From the NCBI GenBank assembly GCA_963814985.1, contig CAWFFV010000044.1, positions 1 to 29,166 of the forward strand: 29,166 nt of DNA, read 5' to 3'. The notes under the pieces were generated by a model. The model did not search any database. It saw only the letters and a program-made list of their open reading frames with translations, and had not been told where the DNA came from. How positions within the stretch are numbered: position 1 is the first letter of the stretch; each line of letters begins with the position of its first letter. Source of the DNA: CAWFFV01 sp963814985. Lineage in GTDB: Bacteria; Chloroflexota; Ktedonobacteria; Ktedonobacterales; Ktedonobacteraceae. Positions 1 to 8,487 of this stretch are shown in pieces. Both the position numbers and the translations under genes were made by a program.

Positions 1-460
1 TGAGATAGGATGAGGGATGAAGAGATAATGCTCTAATATGGCAAATGGTCTATCAATTGCTGCCGACAAGAGAAGATCGGCTCGGAACATTGGTTAGAAC
101 ATTTGCCTCACCTCAATTGAGAAAGAGCCAAATCCGCGTCGAGATAACGTCAAAAAACTACCGATAGGCCAATTGAGTTCAATCACACATAGGAAGGAAG
201 GCCAACACTAAAATGGATTCAGAACAGTAACAAGCAAAGAGGATATATCTACGACATTGCACCATATTACATGTGATATAATATGTATATATGTAATATT
301 AGTTACAAAAAGCGCAAAAGCCTTGGAAGATTCTGTTTGCTTCCTGTTGCTCCAGGTCTCTCTTCCATCGCCTTGCCGCTTGGTGCATGTTCATCTCACA
401 GCGGAAGTTCCGCTCTCAGAGCAGAAAGGTGGGTACGGCGCTTTCACGCCGCAGAACAAG
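1..460. other. Non-coding leader region with AT-rich dyad
   Basis: No convincing gene is visible in this stretch. It contains an AT-rich inverted repeat, ATATTACAT at 264-272 and ATGTAATAT at 291-299, enclosing a TATAAT-like hexamer at 277-282. A TTGCAC at 257-262 lies only 14 bp upstream of that hexamer, which is short for a sigma-70 promoter. The dyad could be an operator or promoter for the downstream glycosyltransferase operon. This is inference only. An open frame runs through from 257, but family alignment places the real protein start at 461. Confidence 0.35.
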
Positions 461-1826
461 ATGAAAATCATCCTGGTCATTCATGGGTATCCCATGCGTT
501 ATAACGCAGGCTCTGAAGTCTATACCCAGTCGCTTGCCCAAGCACTGGCAGATCATCATGAGGTTCATGTTTTCACACGCCAGCAAAACAAATTTCTCCC
601 CGATTACGTTCTGAGCGAAGAAAGTGACCCTGCCGATCCTCGCGTTGCCCTGCATGTGATCAATCTTCCCCAATCACTTGATCAGTATCGTCATCTGGCC
701 GTTGATGAGCAATTCGCTACTTTGCTCGATCAACTCCAACCTGACCTTGTACATCTCGGCCATCTGAACCATCTCTCCACTTCGCTCGTCTTTGAGGCTC
801 ACAAGCGAGCTATTCCGCTTGTCTTTACCCTGCATGATTTTTGGCTCATGTGCCCTCGTGGTCAGTTTCTCCAAATTCGGCCTCGAAATGGAGTCGATCT
901 GTGGCCTCTGTGCGAGGGTCAGGATGATCGAACCTGTGCCCAGCAGTGTTACGCACGATACTTCTCAGGAGCTTGCGACGAAGAAGAAACCGATCTTGCC
1001 TACTGGACCGATTGGGTCCACAGGCGGATGGAGCATGTCCGTCAAGTGTGTAGCAGTGATCGACCTCTTCATTGCTCCCTCTCGCACTGTCTTGCAGCGT
1101 TTTCGGGACGACTTTGGGCTGCCTGCGCACAAACTGGTTTACCTGGACTATGGTTTTCACCGTGAGCGCTTGCTGGGACGCTTGCGTTCTTCTGATGAAC
1201 CATTTACTTTTGGCTACATTGGCACTCATGTTCCCGCTAAGGGGATCAATCACCTGATTGAGGCTTTCAGCATGCTCACGGGCCAGCCGTTACTACGTAT
1301 CTGGGGCAGACCCTTAGGAGCAGAAACCACTTCTTTATATGAGCTCCTGGCGACCATGCCCCAAGAGGTACAAGGACGGGTGCACTGGATGGGAGAGTAT
1401 CGCAATAGCGAGATTGTCTCAGATGTTTTCAACCACTGTGATGCCATCGTGGTTCCATCCATCTGGCTAGAAAATTCGCCGCTTGTCATCCATGAAGCTT
1501 TACAGGCTCGTGTCCCGGTGATTACGGCCAATGCCGGAGGGATGGCAGAATATGTCCGACATGAAGAGAATGGGTTACTCTTTGCTCACCGGAACCCGGT
1601 AGCCCTGGCCGTACAGATGCAGCGCTTCATCCAAGACCCCACATTTGCTCGTCGCCTGGGGGAACGTGGATATCTTGATGGAGAAGATGGCAATATACCC
1701 GCAATGAGCGATCACCTGCACGAGCTTGAACAACTGTATGCGCAGGTCTGTGCGCATCGAAAGGAGCGTGCTCACAATGGAAGCAATCCCACCGACACGA
1801 CCGGGTCCGTGGCGCATTACCTTTGA
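461..1826 (+). pseudogene. GT4 family glycosyltransferase, one frameshift
   Basis: The product would be a retaining GT-B glycosyltransferase that moves a sugar from an NDP-sugar to a glycan or lipid acceptor at the cytoplasmic membrane. The start at 461 gives the usual GT4 opening (MKIILVIHGYP...NAGSEVYTQ). The N-terminal acceptor domain includes DFWLMCPRG. The C-terminal donor domain shows GYIGTHVPAKGINHLIEAF and the E-x7-E motif in ENSPLVIHEALQA, then NAGGMAEYV. The two halves lie in different frames. Reading must move by +1 near 1045-1055, where the sequence GTGTGTAGCAGTG ends one frame and VIDLFIAPSRTVLQRF continues in the other. Full length would be about 455 aa, normal for the family. 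The 3' end overlaps the next gene by about 50 bp. No strong Shine-Dalgarno is seen. The frameshift may be a real lesion or a sequencing error. Confidence 0.8.
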
Positions 1827-2824
1827 TACGAACCCAGATGACTGTAACCTGCACTGTATCATGTGTGAAGAACATTCGCCTTTCAGCCCCCTACAACGCC
1901 AACGTATTCAGGCAGGGAAACCGAAACGGCGCATGGATATCGCACTCATTCGACAGGTTCTCTCACAGTCCCAGGGAACGCCTCTGCGGGAAATCATCCC
2001 GTCTACGATGGGCGAGCCGCTCGTCTACAAGTATTTTGACGAGATTCTCGACCTGTGCAGGCAGTATGGGATCAAGCTCAACCTGACCACCAACGGCACC
2101 TTTCCAGGCCGAGGCGCACAAAAGTGGGCAGAACGGATTGTTCCAGTCACTTCGGATGTGAAAATTTCTTGGAACGGAGCACGAAAAGAGACACAGGAAG
2201 CCATTATGCTCGGGAGTCAGGTGGGAACAGGTGCTCAGCAATGTGCGGATTTTTCTTGGTGTGCGGGATGCACATGCTGCAAGTGGTGGCAATCGCTGTC
2301 GTGTCACCTTCCAGATGACGTTTCTGGAGACCAACGTGACAGAATTGGCAGAGATCGTCCAACTTGCGGCATCGCTGGGAGTTGATCGTGTCAAGGGACA
2401 CCATTTGTGGGCCCATTTCGAGGAGGTGAAGCCACTTTCGATGCGAAGAAGTCCTCAATCCATTGAGAGATGGAATACTGCTGTCTCCATGGCCTATGAG
2501 GCTGCTGATCGATACCGGCTCCCCAGTGGAGAGAAAGTCCTGCTGGAAAATATCTTTCCTTTAACAGAAGAGGCGCAAGCCGATATTGCACCAGGAGCAG
2601 TTTGCCCCTTCCTGGGCCAGGAAGCCTGGATCAGCGCAATGGGACGTTTTGATCCCTGCTGTGCTCCCGACGCCCTCCGGCGCACGCTTGGCGAGTTCGG
2701 GAATCTGAGAGAACAAAGCTTGTACGAGATCTGGCAAAGTCCAGCCTATAAGCAATTGCAGGCAACATATCACCATCATCCACTCTGCAAAGGGTGCAAT
2801 ATGCGCCGTCCCGAGGTGCGCTGA
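1777..2824 (+). pseudogene. Radical SAM enzyme with SPASM-type C-terminus, one frameshift
   Basis: The radical SAM core binds a [4Fe-4S] cluster through CNLHCIMC (Cys23, Cys27, Cys30 from the ATG at 1777) and would cleave S-adenosylmethionine to start radical chemistry. The strand after it carries STMGEPLVY and LTTNGT, typical of the partial TIM barrel. The C-terminal part has a SPASM-like cysteine set, CPFLGQEAW, then FDPCCAP and PLCKGCNMR, which would bind auxiliary Fe-S clusters. AAGGAG at 1761 supports the 1777 start. Reading must shift by +1 at about 2219-2223 (an extra G in GTCAGGTGGG) to join LGSQ with WEQVLSNVRIFLG. The stop overlaps the start of the WG-repeat gene by one base, so translation is probably coupled. 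The substrate is unknown. SPASM enzymes often modify peptides but also act on sugars, and the adjacent glycosyltransferase leaves both options open. Confidence 0.8.
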
Positions 2825-3540
2825 TGGACGAGTGGAAAGCGTTGACGATTGCGCCAGAAGGAACCTATCACCTCATGGGAGGGCGTCCTGCGTATGCCCA
2901 TCGTTTTGAGACAGTCCTCAAGTTTCACCCACCAGGTCTCGCGGCAGTGCAGGACTCCTCAGGAGCCTACCATATTGATCCTCTTGGGCAAGCGGTCTAT
3001 TCAGAACGCTATCTGCGTACCTTCGGATTTTACCAGGAACGAGCAGCAATTCAAGCGGCAGATGGATGGTGGCATATACTGACGACGGGTCTGCCACTTT
3101 CAAGAGAACGCTATGCCTGGTGTGGAAATTTTCAAGAAGGACGCTGCTCTGTCCGCTTGCCCGATCATTCCTATGTTCACTTGCAACGAGATGGAACGGT
3201 GGCCTATCCACAACGCTATCGATATGTCGGTGATTATCGCGATGGAATGGCAGTGGTTCAAAGGGATGATGGGCTCCATACCCATATCACGTTGAGAGGA
3301 GAGCTAGTCCACCACAAATGGTTCCTGGACCTGGATGTTTTCCATAAAGGGTTTGCGCGTGCTCGTGATAGTCAGGGTTGGCACCATATCAATGTCCAAG
3401 GACAACCGCTCTATCAGCGACGCTTTGCTTCTGTCGAACCGTTCTACAACGGCCAGGCACGTGTTGAAGAGCTAGACGGCTCTCTGCTCGTCATAGACGA
3501 ACAAGGGAAAACCCGGGTCAAGCTTCGCCATGGGATGTGA
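2824..3540 (+). CDS. WG-repeat protein
   Basis: The 238-aa product is intact and built of imperfect repeats of about 25-45 residues. Repeated elements include AAIQAADGWWHI, VQRDDGLHTH, RARDSQGWHHI and the alternating pattern Y..RF..V..F..G.A.V. This is the signature of WG/WG-like beta-repeat proteins, whose molecular role is poorly known. There is no signal peptide or membrane segment, so it is probably cytosolic. It starts inside the stop codon of the radical SAM gene (TGATG), which implies coupled translation and stoichiometric expression. The best guess is a scaffold or substrate-handling partner of the upstream radical SAM enzyme. That is inference from gene order only. Confidence 0.75.
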   Translation: MDEWKALTIAPEGTYHLMGGRPAYAHRFETVLKFHPPGLAAVQDSSGAYHIDPLGQAVYSERYLRTFGFYQERAAIQAADGWWHILTTGLPLSRERYAWCGNFQEGRCSVRLPDHSYVHLQRDGTVAYPQRYRYVGDYRDGMAVVQRDDGLHTHITLRGELVHHKWFLDLDVFHKGFARARDSQGWHHINVQGQPLYQRRFASVEPFYNGQARVEELDGSLLVIDEQGKTRVKLRHGM

Positions 3541-3725
3541 AACGGAGAAACGCTATTGCTAGTATATGAGATAGGACAATACACGATGCCAAAGTGGACC
3601 ATTTGACGGAAGACAGCCATCTCTCCATTTCCTTATCAATCCCATAATACTCATATGTCCAGTCAATTGCATACCAGTTGGTTCCGTTGGCAGCACGGTG
3701 GAGGTGTTGTAAATGTTTCTAAGAA
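3541..3725. other. Intergenic region with a possible minus-strand gene remnant
   Basis: No plus-strand gene is visible. On the minus strand from about 3715 an open frame reads with a coding-like composition (..ANGTNWYAIDWTYEYYGIDKEMERW..) and ends by running into the WG gene. It has no start codon and no recognised family. It may be the stump of a gene cut by the IS607-type insertion, or a chance open frame. Confidence 0.25.
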
Positions 3726-3731
3726 ATGATG

Positions 3732-3767
3732 TCAAATGTTGACAAATGGATATGTCTATGCTATATT
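3732..3767 (+). promoter_or_regulatory. tnpA promoter and palindrome of the IS607-type element
   Basis: TTGACA at 3739-3744 and TATATT at 3762-3767 are separated by 17 bp, a near-ideal sigma-70 promoter. It lies just before the tnpA start at 3774. The -35 box is the right half of a short palindrome, TGTCAA-ATG-TTGACA. This is a plausible binding site through which the HTH domain of the transposase could repress its own promoter (inference). Confidence 0.55.
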
Positions 3768-3773
3768 TCGTGC

Positions 3774-4352
3774 ATGAAATTAAGCCAGTACGCCAAACAA
3801 CAAGGGATTAGCTATCGGACAGCTTTACGCTGGTTTCGAGATGGAACAATCCAGGGCTACCAAGCTCCATCGGGGACGATTATCGTAACAGAGCGAGAAG
3901 TGATACAAGCCGTTGAGAAGGTGGCGATTTATGCACGGGTTTCGTCCTCGGAACACCGAGAGAATTTAGAGCGGCAGGCGGAACGTTTGAGCCAGTATTG
4001 TACGGTACGGGGTTATCAGGTTGCAATGGTCGTCAAAGAAATTGCCTCCGGCGTCAATGATAGCCGTCCCAAAGTTACTCAGCCTCTTGAAAGATACGAG
4101 CATCACACGGGTGGTGGTTGAGTATCGTGATCGCTTGACACGTTTTGGGTTTCACTACATTGACATACTTTTCTCTGTTCAGGGACGTGGTGATTGAGGT
4201 GGTCAATCCTGCTGAGAATGATCAAGGAAGAGTTATTAGCTGATTTAGCCAGCATTATTTACTCCTTTTGCGCTCGGCTGTATGGGCAACGGCGTGCCAA
4301 ACGAAAAACGGAGAAAGTGGTGCAAGAGTTACAGGCACAGGAGGAAGCCTGA
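3774..4352 (+). pseudogene. tnpA: IS607-type serine recombinase transposase, TnpA relic
   Basis: The N-terminus is a MerR/HTH DNA-binding domain (MKLSQYAKQQGISYRTALRWF). It is followed by a serine-recombinase catalytic start, VAIYARVSSSEHRENLERQ, with the nucleophilic serine in ARVSS. After PKVTQ the frame breaks at about 4083. Later pieces in other frames read EYRDRLTRFGFHYIDILFSVQGR, VIEVVNPAEND and EELLADLASIIYSFCARLYGQRRAKR, so at least three indels are present. The reconstructed length of about 190 aa is normal for the family. Its stop overlaps the tnpB start (TGATG at 4350-4354), the usual arrangement of IS607 elements. As it stands the protein cannot be made. Confidence 0.85.
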
Positions 4353-5584
4353 TGCAATTGGTAGAAAGGCATCTCATTCGCAAGGATGATCCACGTTTTG
4401 CGGTGATTGATGCAGGCGGCCTTTGCTTCCAAAAACCTGTACAATCAGGCGAATTATCAGATCAGGCAGTCCTTCATCCACGAAGGAAAATATCTGCCGT
4501 ATGCAGAAATCTTTCATCGCTTGAAGCATCATGAGTGCATATCGAGCATTGCCACGCAAGGTTAGTAACTCCATCTTGATTCAACTGCACAAAAATTGGC
4601 TCAGTTTTTTTGAAGCCATCCAAAGCCTATCAAGACGATCCGTCTTCGTTCACGGGGCGTCCCAAGCTGCCCAGGTACAAAGACAAGGAAAAGAGGCCGC
4701 AACATCCTTATCTATGACAAACAAGCTCTCGGCAAGCGCACCTTCAGCAAAACAGGTAAGCTCGTGCCATCAGGATTGCCCATTGAGATTGCCACCAGGA
4801 TCACCGCGTGGGAGAAGATTGCTCAGATGAGAGTTGTCCCCCGCCTGGATGGTTATATGGTAGAGGTCGTGTATGAACAGCAAGAAAACCGAGCAGGTGG
4901 TTGACAACACGTTGGTGGCGGCGGTTGACCTGGGGGTAAATGTCCTGGCAGCTCTGACCAGCAACAAGCCCGGTTTTGTGCCTTGTGTAGTGAGCGGGAA
5001 GCCTCTCAAAAGCCTCAACGAGCATTACAACAAACAACGCGCCCAGCATCAAAGTCGCCTGCAGTCACGAGAACCGCTTTACTTCGCGCCATCTGGATCG
5101 AGTTACGACGAAGCGCAATCGCCGGGTAGACAGCTATCTGCACACGGCCAGCCGTCGCATTATTGATCTGTTGGTGAGCGAGGGGATCGGGATACTGATC
5201 ATCGGCAAGAACCTGCTTTGGAAGCAAGAAGTGAGTATGGGCAAGCGAAACAATCAGCAGTTTGTGCAAATTCCCCATGCTCGGTTTCCTTGACCAGTTG
5301 ACTTACAAAGCCAGGCTCGTCGGGATACAAGGTCATCATTCAGGAAGAAAGCTACACCAGCAAAGCGAGCTTTCTGGACGGTGACCTCAATCCCAACGTA
5401 TCAGGCAAACCGTTCTGAGAAGCCTGTTTTCTCAGGTATGCGCATTGCTCGCAGTTGGTATCGTGCAAAGGATGGAACCGTTATTCACGCCGATATCAAT
5501 GGCAGTTACAACATTTTACGCAAAAGTAGCTCCGACCTTTTGCAATTGGGGCGAGGAGTAGTGGGCAGCCGCAGTTCTCCCTAG
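4352..5584 (+). pseudogene. tnpB: TnpB nuclease relic of the IS607-type element
   Basis: TnpB proteins are RNA-guided RuvC-like nucleases carried by IS605/IS607 transposons. The opening MQLVERHLIRKDDPRF is followed by fragments in all three frames. They include TGRPKLPRYKDKEKRP, a RuvC-I strand LVAAVDLGVNVLAAL, a RuvC-II region LIIGKNLLWKQ, and RuvC-III in HADINGSYNILRK. RuvC-II has GKN where many TnpBs carry a catalytic Glu. That fits IS607-type TnpB lineages with a shifted active site, though I cannot confirm it. Many indels and several stops make this a decayed gene. The reconstructed length of about 400 aa is normal. Confidence 0.8.
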
Positions 5585-5706
5585 ACGGCTGGCCGTCTGA
5601 ACGGATGACCGATAGGCATATTTGTCGTCATTTTAAGATACTGTGCGTCTCCTACCGCTTTGCTACTGCGGCTACTAGGCCACACTCCAACCTGCGCAGG
5701 TAGCTT

Positions 5707-5736
5707 AAAGGCTCCCCTCTCTGGGGCTGTCCTTTT
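5707..5736 (+). terminator. Probable Rho-independent terminator after the IS607-type element
   Basis: AAAGG at 5707-5711 and CCCC at 5714-5717 pair with GGGG at 5723-5726 and CCTTT at 5731-5735. The stem contains a small internal loop and runs into a T-tract. It fits a plus-strand terminator. Confidence 0.5.
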
Positions 5737-5749
5737 TAGAAGAATATCA

Positions 5750-5774
5750 AGAGCGTATAAGATCCGTACGCTCT
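5750..5774 (-). terminator. Hairpin downstream of the NYN operon
   Basis: An 8-bp perfect inverted repeat, AGAGCGTA and TACGCTCT with a 9-nt loop, lies 130 bp past the last gene of the leftward operon. On the minus strand it is followed by the T-rich TTGATATTCTTCT. It could end leftward transcription. The T-tract is imperfect, so confidence is limited. Confidence 0.4.
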
Positions 5775-5905
5775 GTTAATACAGAAACATCGTCACGGCT
5801 AGGGAAAGGATGGTTGCTCCAGCTCGGCTCGTCTTTCACCTCTTCTTGAGAAAAGGCGCGAAAATGAGCCAAGCAGGAGCAAAATGGCATATGCTGTCTT
5901 TCTGC

Positions 5906-6394
5906 TCAATTTTCTGGTTCACAGATTACAGTATCAAAGGCGTCTTGTAGTGTTTCACTAGTCAAACCTTGCCGTGTGGCAGCAATCACATACATACGTG
6001 CCAGTTTGCCGTCCTTGAGGTAGCCTTTGAACAGGTCAAAATGCTCTGGTGCGAACCCATCAATCAATAGTACCCAGGTTCCGGGCGCGGAAGGTGTTTT
6101 TTTGCGATAATCAAACGCCAATTGCAACTGCGATAGCGCTCCTTTCGCTGCCTCCACAGAGATCACCTCGTACTCAATACACTCCGTAGTGTCATCTTCA
6201 AGGTCTGCGGATGTAGTGGCAAGGCATTGCTCCGGTGTGAAGTCAAATACGCCGATTTCTATTGTCCTTCGGTGCTTCCAAAGTGCCAGAAGGATCTTAC
6301 TGATCATAGGTGTTTGCCCTGTTAAAAGAACATGCCCCGTTTTGCGGAGATCCTCTGGGCTGGTCACTGGTAAAACATATTCATTCTGAGACAT
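5906..6394 (-). CDS. ATPase-like protein lacking a canonical P-loop
   Basis: The 162-aa product has no family I can name with certainty. Its layout recalls an FtsK/TraG/HerA-like P-loop ATPase. GHVLLTGQTPMISKILLALW sits where a Walker A loop would be, but the second glycine and the GK[ST] end are missing. GTWVLLIDGFAPEHF resembles a Walker B strand, and MYVIAATRQGLTSETL resembles the sensor strand that reads ATQRP in FtsK-like proteins. It may be a non-hydrolysing regulatory homologue. AAGGAAA precedes the ATG at 6394. It is the third gene of the leftward operon, 70 bp after its neighbour. Confidence 0.6.
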   Translation of the reverse strand: MSQNEYVLPVTSPEDLRKTGHVLLTGQTPMISKILLALWKHRRTIEIGVFDFTPEQCLATTSADLEDDTTECIEYEVISVEAAKGALSQLQLAFDYRKKTPSAPGTWVLLIDGFAPEHFDLFKGYLKDGKLARMYVIAATRQGLTSETLQDAFDTVICEPEN

Positions 6395-6464
6395 ACAGTG
6401 TTTCCTTGTCGCGCCTTATGGAGAATGTAGCATTCTTCACAAGAATGTTCTCTTTCTACCAAAA

Positions 6465-7055
6465 CTACCATTTCTTCGCAATGCTCTTCTGTTTGGGTTC
6501 CTCGGCCTCCGTCGTCGCTCCAAAAACGTAACCGCGCCGGAACCAGCGAAGCAGGACCTTATGCTCTGCTTCAGGGGAATACCCAGGATACGCGTGTTGC
6601 GCGTCTTCTGGAGATGCCTGATAGCGAAAGGTTGCTTCCAGATCGGCAAGATGCTCCTGCTGAAGCACACTCATACGATGGCGTGGAAAGCGGGAGAAGG
6701 CGAGGCGAGCAGCAGTTCGTCCTTGTTCGTAAGCATCCTGACATCGGTGCGCAAACGCTGTCATGCTTTGCCATGTGGCTCTCAAGCTGGGATCGTGCTC
6801 CAGGATCACATTGATGATGGGATCTCGCATGCTGGTTGTAAGAACTTCAGCATCCGAACCCGCGGACCACTGGCCGGGCAACGTACTGTCCTGTTCCGTC
6901 AGGCACAGCGCCGAGAGGGTGTGTTGGAGAAAGAAGAAAAGAAGGTTCGTGAGCAATGGTGGCTGCGTCGCTGAACCATAAATGGTCTGCAAGGCTTCCC
7001 GCGTCTTCTCGGCATCGGGAAGAGATAAAATATCGAGTGATGAAAACGGTCCCAT
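6465..7055 (-). CDS. Hypothetical protein of the NYN operon
   Basis: This 196-aa product is not recognised. The ATG at 7055 (MGPFSSLDIL) has a clear AGGAG about 6 nt upstream. That makes it a better start than the upstream ATGs in the same frame, which overlap the NYN gene. The sequence is soluble and mostly helical by eye (TLSALCLTEQD, RATWQSMTAFAHRCQDAYEQGR) and ends in a basic tail, KQKSIAKKW. No catalytic motif is visible. It lies between the NYN protein and the ATPase-like protein, with gaps of 52 and 70 bp, so the three are probably co-transcribed and may act together. Confidence 0.65.
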   Translation of the reverse strand: MGPFSSLDILSLPDAEKTREALQTIYGSATQPPLLTNLLFFFLQHTLSALCLTEQDSTLPGQWSAGSDAEVLTTSMRDPIINVILEHDPSLRATWQSMTAFAHRCQDAYEQGRTAARLAFSRFPRHRMSVLQQEHLADLEATFRYQASPEDAQHAYPGYSPEAEHKVLLRWFRRGYVFGATTEAEEPKQKSIAKKW

Positions 7056-7107
7056 TGTGTCTCCTTTAGAACGTGTAAACGGACGTCTCTCTCGATTGAG
7101 AACAGTA

Positions 7108-7551
7108 CTAATCGCTGCTACCACCACGCTCTGGATCGGTTCCCAGAAGGGAGAATAGATCACAGCTTTCCTGCCACTGTTTTGCCGCCAGAGCAGTACC
7201 AAAACCCACGACCTGACATCCCAGCAAATGAAGAAGACCTGCGGTGTCCGCAAAGCCACCATCATTAGACACCAGATAAAAACGTTTGACCCCTTGTCGT
7301 GCCAGCTTCAGTGCCTCATCCCGAATGAGATGATCGGCTGCATTTCTTCCACCGCGATGCGTCCTGGCCTGAAAATGGTAGGAGTGAACTGCTACTGACC
7401 AGCCCCCGAGCGCTTGAGGGTTGCCGATGAGTAAACGAGCCACCAATGAGACGCCATGTTGTGCCTCGTTGGAGAGCACCAGATGCAAATTATTGGCGTA
7501 TCTGGGTGAAATATTCTCTCCGTCGATGAGTGAAGCTGCCAAAATACGCAT
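7108..7551 (-). CDS. NYN-domain (PIN-like) protein
   Basis: The 147-aa product has the two hallmarks of NYN/LabA-like domains. LIDGENIS near residues 8-15 supplies the first acidic residue and the Asn, and FYLVSNDGGFAD near residue 100 supplies the second acidic cluster. NYN domains are PIN-fold, metal-dependent ribonucleases or their regulatory relatives. AGGAG at a 7-nt spacing supports the ATG at 7551, although the frame is open further upstream into the repeat. It is first in a three-gene leftward operon whose upstream region is repeat copy A. The cellular target is unknown. The company of an ATPase-like protein is reminiscent of defence or RNA-processing modules, but nothing here proves that. 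Confidence 0.75.
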   Translation of the reverse strand: MRILAASLIDGENISPRYANNLHLVLSNEAQHGVSLVARLLIGNPQALGGWSVAVHSYHFQARTHRGGRNAADHLIRDEALKLARQGVKRFYLVSNDGGFADTAGLLHLLGCQVVGFGTALAAKQWQESCDLFSLLGTDPERGGSSD

Positions 7552-7670
7552 ACTTGTTCTCCTGCATTCCCCATCGGCATTGTCTAGCGTGTTCTGAAGC
7601 AGATCTCTCGACTCCGTATCATGCAAGTTATTGTGAAGCACAAAGGAACCAGGATGTGGTGTTGCATGTA

Positions 7671-8038
7671 CATGCAGGTGTGCACATTTTCCCCCACATT
7701 TCCCCGACACATTACCCGTGATTGATAGGGAGCTTGCAGGGGAGAGATGTGGCCTGTGACGCCGATGGACCCTTTTCCCCTACAAAACCCCCACAGTTTC
7801 CCCGTAACTGGTAGGGAAACTGTCGGAGAAAATGTGTGCGCCTTTCCCAAAGGCCCTGGTAAGAACCCTACAAACACCCGACAAACCACCCGTAACTGGT
7901 AGGGAGCACACAGCATGTGCGAGCAATCGAATGGTGCGCCAACACACCCATTCTCCGATAGCCAGCCATATACATGGTCCCTGCGGTCAAAATGCGGCAT
8001 TGGAGCGGCCACCGATGGTGCCACGGAGCAGGAAGCCG
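7671..8038. repeat. Dyad-rich 368-bp repeat, copy A
   Basis: This block recurs at 24465-24833 in the same orientation, with roughly 80-85% identity by eye. It contains three dyad sites with TTCCC/TACCC left arms and GGGAA/GGGAG right arms around an 11-nt core, at 7712-7732, 7798-7818 and 7886-7906. It also has spaced CCCTACAAA and CCCGACA motifs and a conserved 6-bp hairpin (GCCTTT-CCC-AAAGGC, 7840-7854). It lies directly upstream of the leftward NYN operon and is probably non-coding. The open frames that cross it are not conserved in frame between copies. It may be an operator array, a partition centromere or part of an origin. Confidence 0.8.
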
Positions 8039-8139
8039 GGTTGTGCGAGACGGATTGAAGCAGTTGCCCGGTGTGACAAACAAAAATCGACTTTCTTGAT
8101 GATCGTGAGTGGCCGGATGCCCCCCATCAAGCACTGCTC

Positions 8140-8421
8140 TCAGTTTGCCTGATAGACGGGAGCAAACGTGTCCTGTGCGAACTCTTCGAGCGTTGTTGGC
8201 GTCGTATTGGATGCATTGCGAGGAATGGGAGGGTTGCCAGACCCATCGTTAACTGCCATCCGGGTTTGCGTCAGTATATCCGCTGCACTAGGAGACATGC
8301 CCTTTTCTACAAGGTTACCGCGATATTGCTCATACGACATTTCAACGTACCGGAGTTCTGGTTTGCCGATAGCAACTCCTAGAGTTCGGTCGAGAAATCA
8401 TGCAGCCTCTTGAAACTCCAC
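8140..8421 (-). pseudogene. C-terminal fragment of an NmrA-like NAD(P)-binding protein
   Basis: The fragment reads EAA, an in-frame TGA at 8398-8400, then FLDRTLGVAIGKPELRYVEM, SYEQYRGNLVEKGMSPSAAD and TTPTTLEEFAQDTFAPVY. This is the typical C-terminal part of NmrA-family atypical short-chain dehydrogenases. The N-terminal Rossmann fold is absent, and the 5' side is replaced by an inverted-repeat segment and the IS1182-type element. It is not simply the missing half of the NmrA-like gene at 13196-13871, because the two pieces overlap in family coordinates around the EAA/EAT..L segment. It is probably a truncated relic. Confidence 0.65.
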
Positions 8422-8487
8422 TGAGAACTGCTGGGAACGAGCCAGGACATGCAGTGTTTTCGCTATTGATTGGCAAGGCCAATTTTT

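Larger units (their letters stand above)
5585..5905. other. IS607-type right end and convergent intergenic region
   Basis: No gene is visible. The first 120 bp or so should hold the right end of the IS607-type element. In active relatives this part encodes the 3' portion of the guide (omega) RNA. Two hairpins follow and are listed separately. The exact element boundary cannot be set because IS607 elements have no inverted repeats and make no long target duplication. Confidence 0.4.

Noticed and set aside
1045..1055. Programmed ribosomal frameshift in the glycosyltransferase
   Set aside because: There is no slippery heptamer or downstream structure, and many unrelated genes in the window carry similar indels, so a lesion or sequencing error is more likely.
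7584..8024. 146-codon minus-strand frame across repeat copy A
   Set aside because: The matching frame is not preserved through repeat copy B, and conserved features are dyads and hairpins, so the block is probably non-coding.
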